Source: Chitinophagaceae bacterium UBA1946 (GTDB lineage Bacteria > Bacteroidota > Bacteroidia > Chitinophagales > Chitinophagaceae). Taken from it: a stretch of 64,000 nt of DNA. The translations under genes were made by a program, and so were the position numbers. The stretch lies in the NCBI GenBank assembly GCA_002336815.1, contig DDEU01000014.1, positions 1 through 64,000 of the forward strand, written 5' to 3'. The first letter of the stretch is position 1. Every line of letters starts with the position of its first letter. Below are positions 63,218-64,000 of this stretch, in pieces. The notes beneath the pieces are model-generated. The model did not search any database. It was not told the DNA's origin and worked only from the letters and a program-made list of their open reading frames with translations.

Positions 63218-64000
63218 TTACAAGCTTCTTAAAGCCTGTGTTAAATGAAATTCGCTTACTTGTTTTCGCTGGTGATCAGTATTCCTGTCTGCAAACAATG
63301 CCAGCAGCACTATCATCAGGTAAAAATAAGAACTGAACATTACCCCTCTTGCACTCTTGCCGTCCATTTTTAAAAATAACCGGATGCTTACAAAAACCAT
63401 CCACAAATTACAGGCTGTCAGTATCCAGGCGCTGGTGACACCGGCAATGTCCATGTAATAAGGCAGCAACCCGAATGGGATCATCAACGCACTGTAAATA
63501 ACCGTTTGCAATGCAGTGAATTTGGTAGGTCCCTTATCTCCTGGCAACAGTTTAAAACCAGCCGCACTATAATCGTGGTGTGCGATCCAGGCGATTGCCC
63601 AGAAATGCGGAAACTGCCATAAAAACTGTATTCCAAACAAGATCCAACCGCCGGCACTAAAACTACCGGTAGCAGCAACCCAGCCAATGAGGCAGGGGAT
63701 TGCACCCGGTATGGCACCTACCAATACCGCGATGGAGTTCACTTTTTTTAACGGTGTATAGATGAACCCGTATAAAAACAAGCTGAACAATCCTGTTAAC
63801 GCAGCCTGGTAATTGAACCAGTACCATAAGATGAAAACTCCAGCTATTCCGGCGATCACGGCAAAAACAGTTGCTTCAAACACACTCATTCTTCCGCTTG
63901 CAACCGGACGTTTTGCAGTACGCTTCATCACGGCATCTGTGTCTTTTTCTGCTACCTGGTTAATGGCATTTGCAGAACCTGTGACCAGCATTCCACCAAC
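63218..64000 (-). CDS. ctaB: Protoheme IX farnesyltransferase, truncated at window edge
   Basis: UbiA-family prenyltransferase with multiple helices. The prenyl-diphosphate motif is NQVAEKDTDAVMKRT, and YTPLKK and QFLWQFPHFWAIAW are also present. The reading frame runs off the right edge, so the N-terminal part is missing. It makes heme O for the oxidase encoded next to it. The gap to subunit III is 36 bp. Confidence 0.92.
   Translation of the reverse strand, partial: VGGMLVTGSANAINQVAEKDTDAVMKRTAKRPVASGRMSVFEATVFAVIAGIAGVFILWYWFNYQAALTGLFSLFLYGFIYTPLKKVNSIAVLVGAIPGAIPCLIGWVAATGSFSAGGWILFGIQFLWQFPHFWAIAWIAHHDYSAAGFKLLPGDKGPTKFTALQTVIYSALMIPFGLLPYYMDIAGVTSAWILTACNLWMVFVSIRLFLKMDGKSARGVMFSSYFYLMIVLLALFADRNTDHQRKQVSEFHLTQALRSL

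Noticed and set aside
1..64000. CRISPR arrays, insertion sequences or prophage
   Set aside because: No regularly spaced repeats, transposase, integrase or phage structural genes were seen.

Overview
The window comes from a member of the Bacteroidota and most resembles a Chitinophagaceae genome. Supporting features are a SusC/SusD pair with an STN-bearing SusC, an ECF sigma factor and FecR; two proteins ending in type IX secretion (gliding-motility type) C-terminal domains; many secreted or lipoprotein glycoside hydrolases; a DUF5522 gene; a TATATTTG promoter-like box; and a family of GH144-type enzymes first characterised, as I recall, in Chitinophaga. Almost everything between about 1 kb and 57 kb is on the minus strand. 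No rRNA, intact tRNA, CRISPR array, insertion sequence or phage gene was seen.

Left edge (1-1074): no convincing gene. There are two diverged copies of a ~110-125 bp repeat, each followed by a near-identical hairpin terminator, then an 18-bp palindrome and a REP-like hairpin. Region 1075-35138 is one long minus-strand gene train with very short gaps and several stop/start overlaps. Read in transcription order it holds: a type I phosphodiesterase, a GH144 enzyme, an AGMO-like sterol-desaturase protein and a GH31; a cytosolic sugar-processing block (two Gfo/Idh/MocA oxidoreductases, SDR, ROK kinase, SIS protein, MetE-like protein, NagB, UlaG-like MBL protein, DoxX, GMC oxidoreductase); a T9SS surface protein; then GH43, SGNH hydrolase, GH97, GH3, GH30 (subfamily 3-like), GH30 (subfamily 1-like), GH97, esterase and GH3. 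A divergent AraC regulator (35460-36350, plus strand) separates this from a second minus-strand train (57136-36352): ECF sigma, FecR, SusC, SusD, LamG lipoprotein, terminator, seven-heme cytochrome, FG-GAP/UnbV lipoprotein, GH144, EEP phosphatase, GH144, T9SS protein, GH144.

Together these form a very large polysaccharide-utilisation locus. Four GH144-type (endo-beta-1,2-glucanase family) enzymes, a beta-1,6-glucanase-like GH30 and two GH3 enzymes point to a beta-glucan with beta-1,2 and beta-1,6 linkages. Two secreted phosphodiesterase-type proteins, an SGNH hydrolase and an esterase could remove phospho- and acyl-substituents. That combination would fit proteobacterial osmoregulated periplasmic glucans or cyclic beta-1,2-glucans as food; this substrate is inference. 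SusC with STN, FecR and sigma would sense the glycan, and the AraC protein probably adds a second control.

Right edge (57321-64000) is housekeeping: trmB, a DUF5522 gene, an alkyltransferase-like gene and an OB-fold hypothetical on the plus strand, then on the minus strand a membrane hypothetical, DUF420, SCO1/SenC, cytochrome oxidase subunits IV, III and III, and a truncated ctaB.
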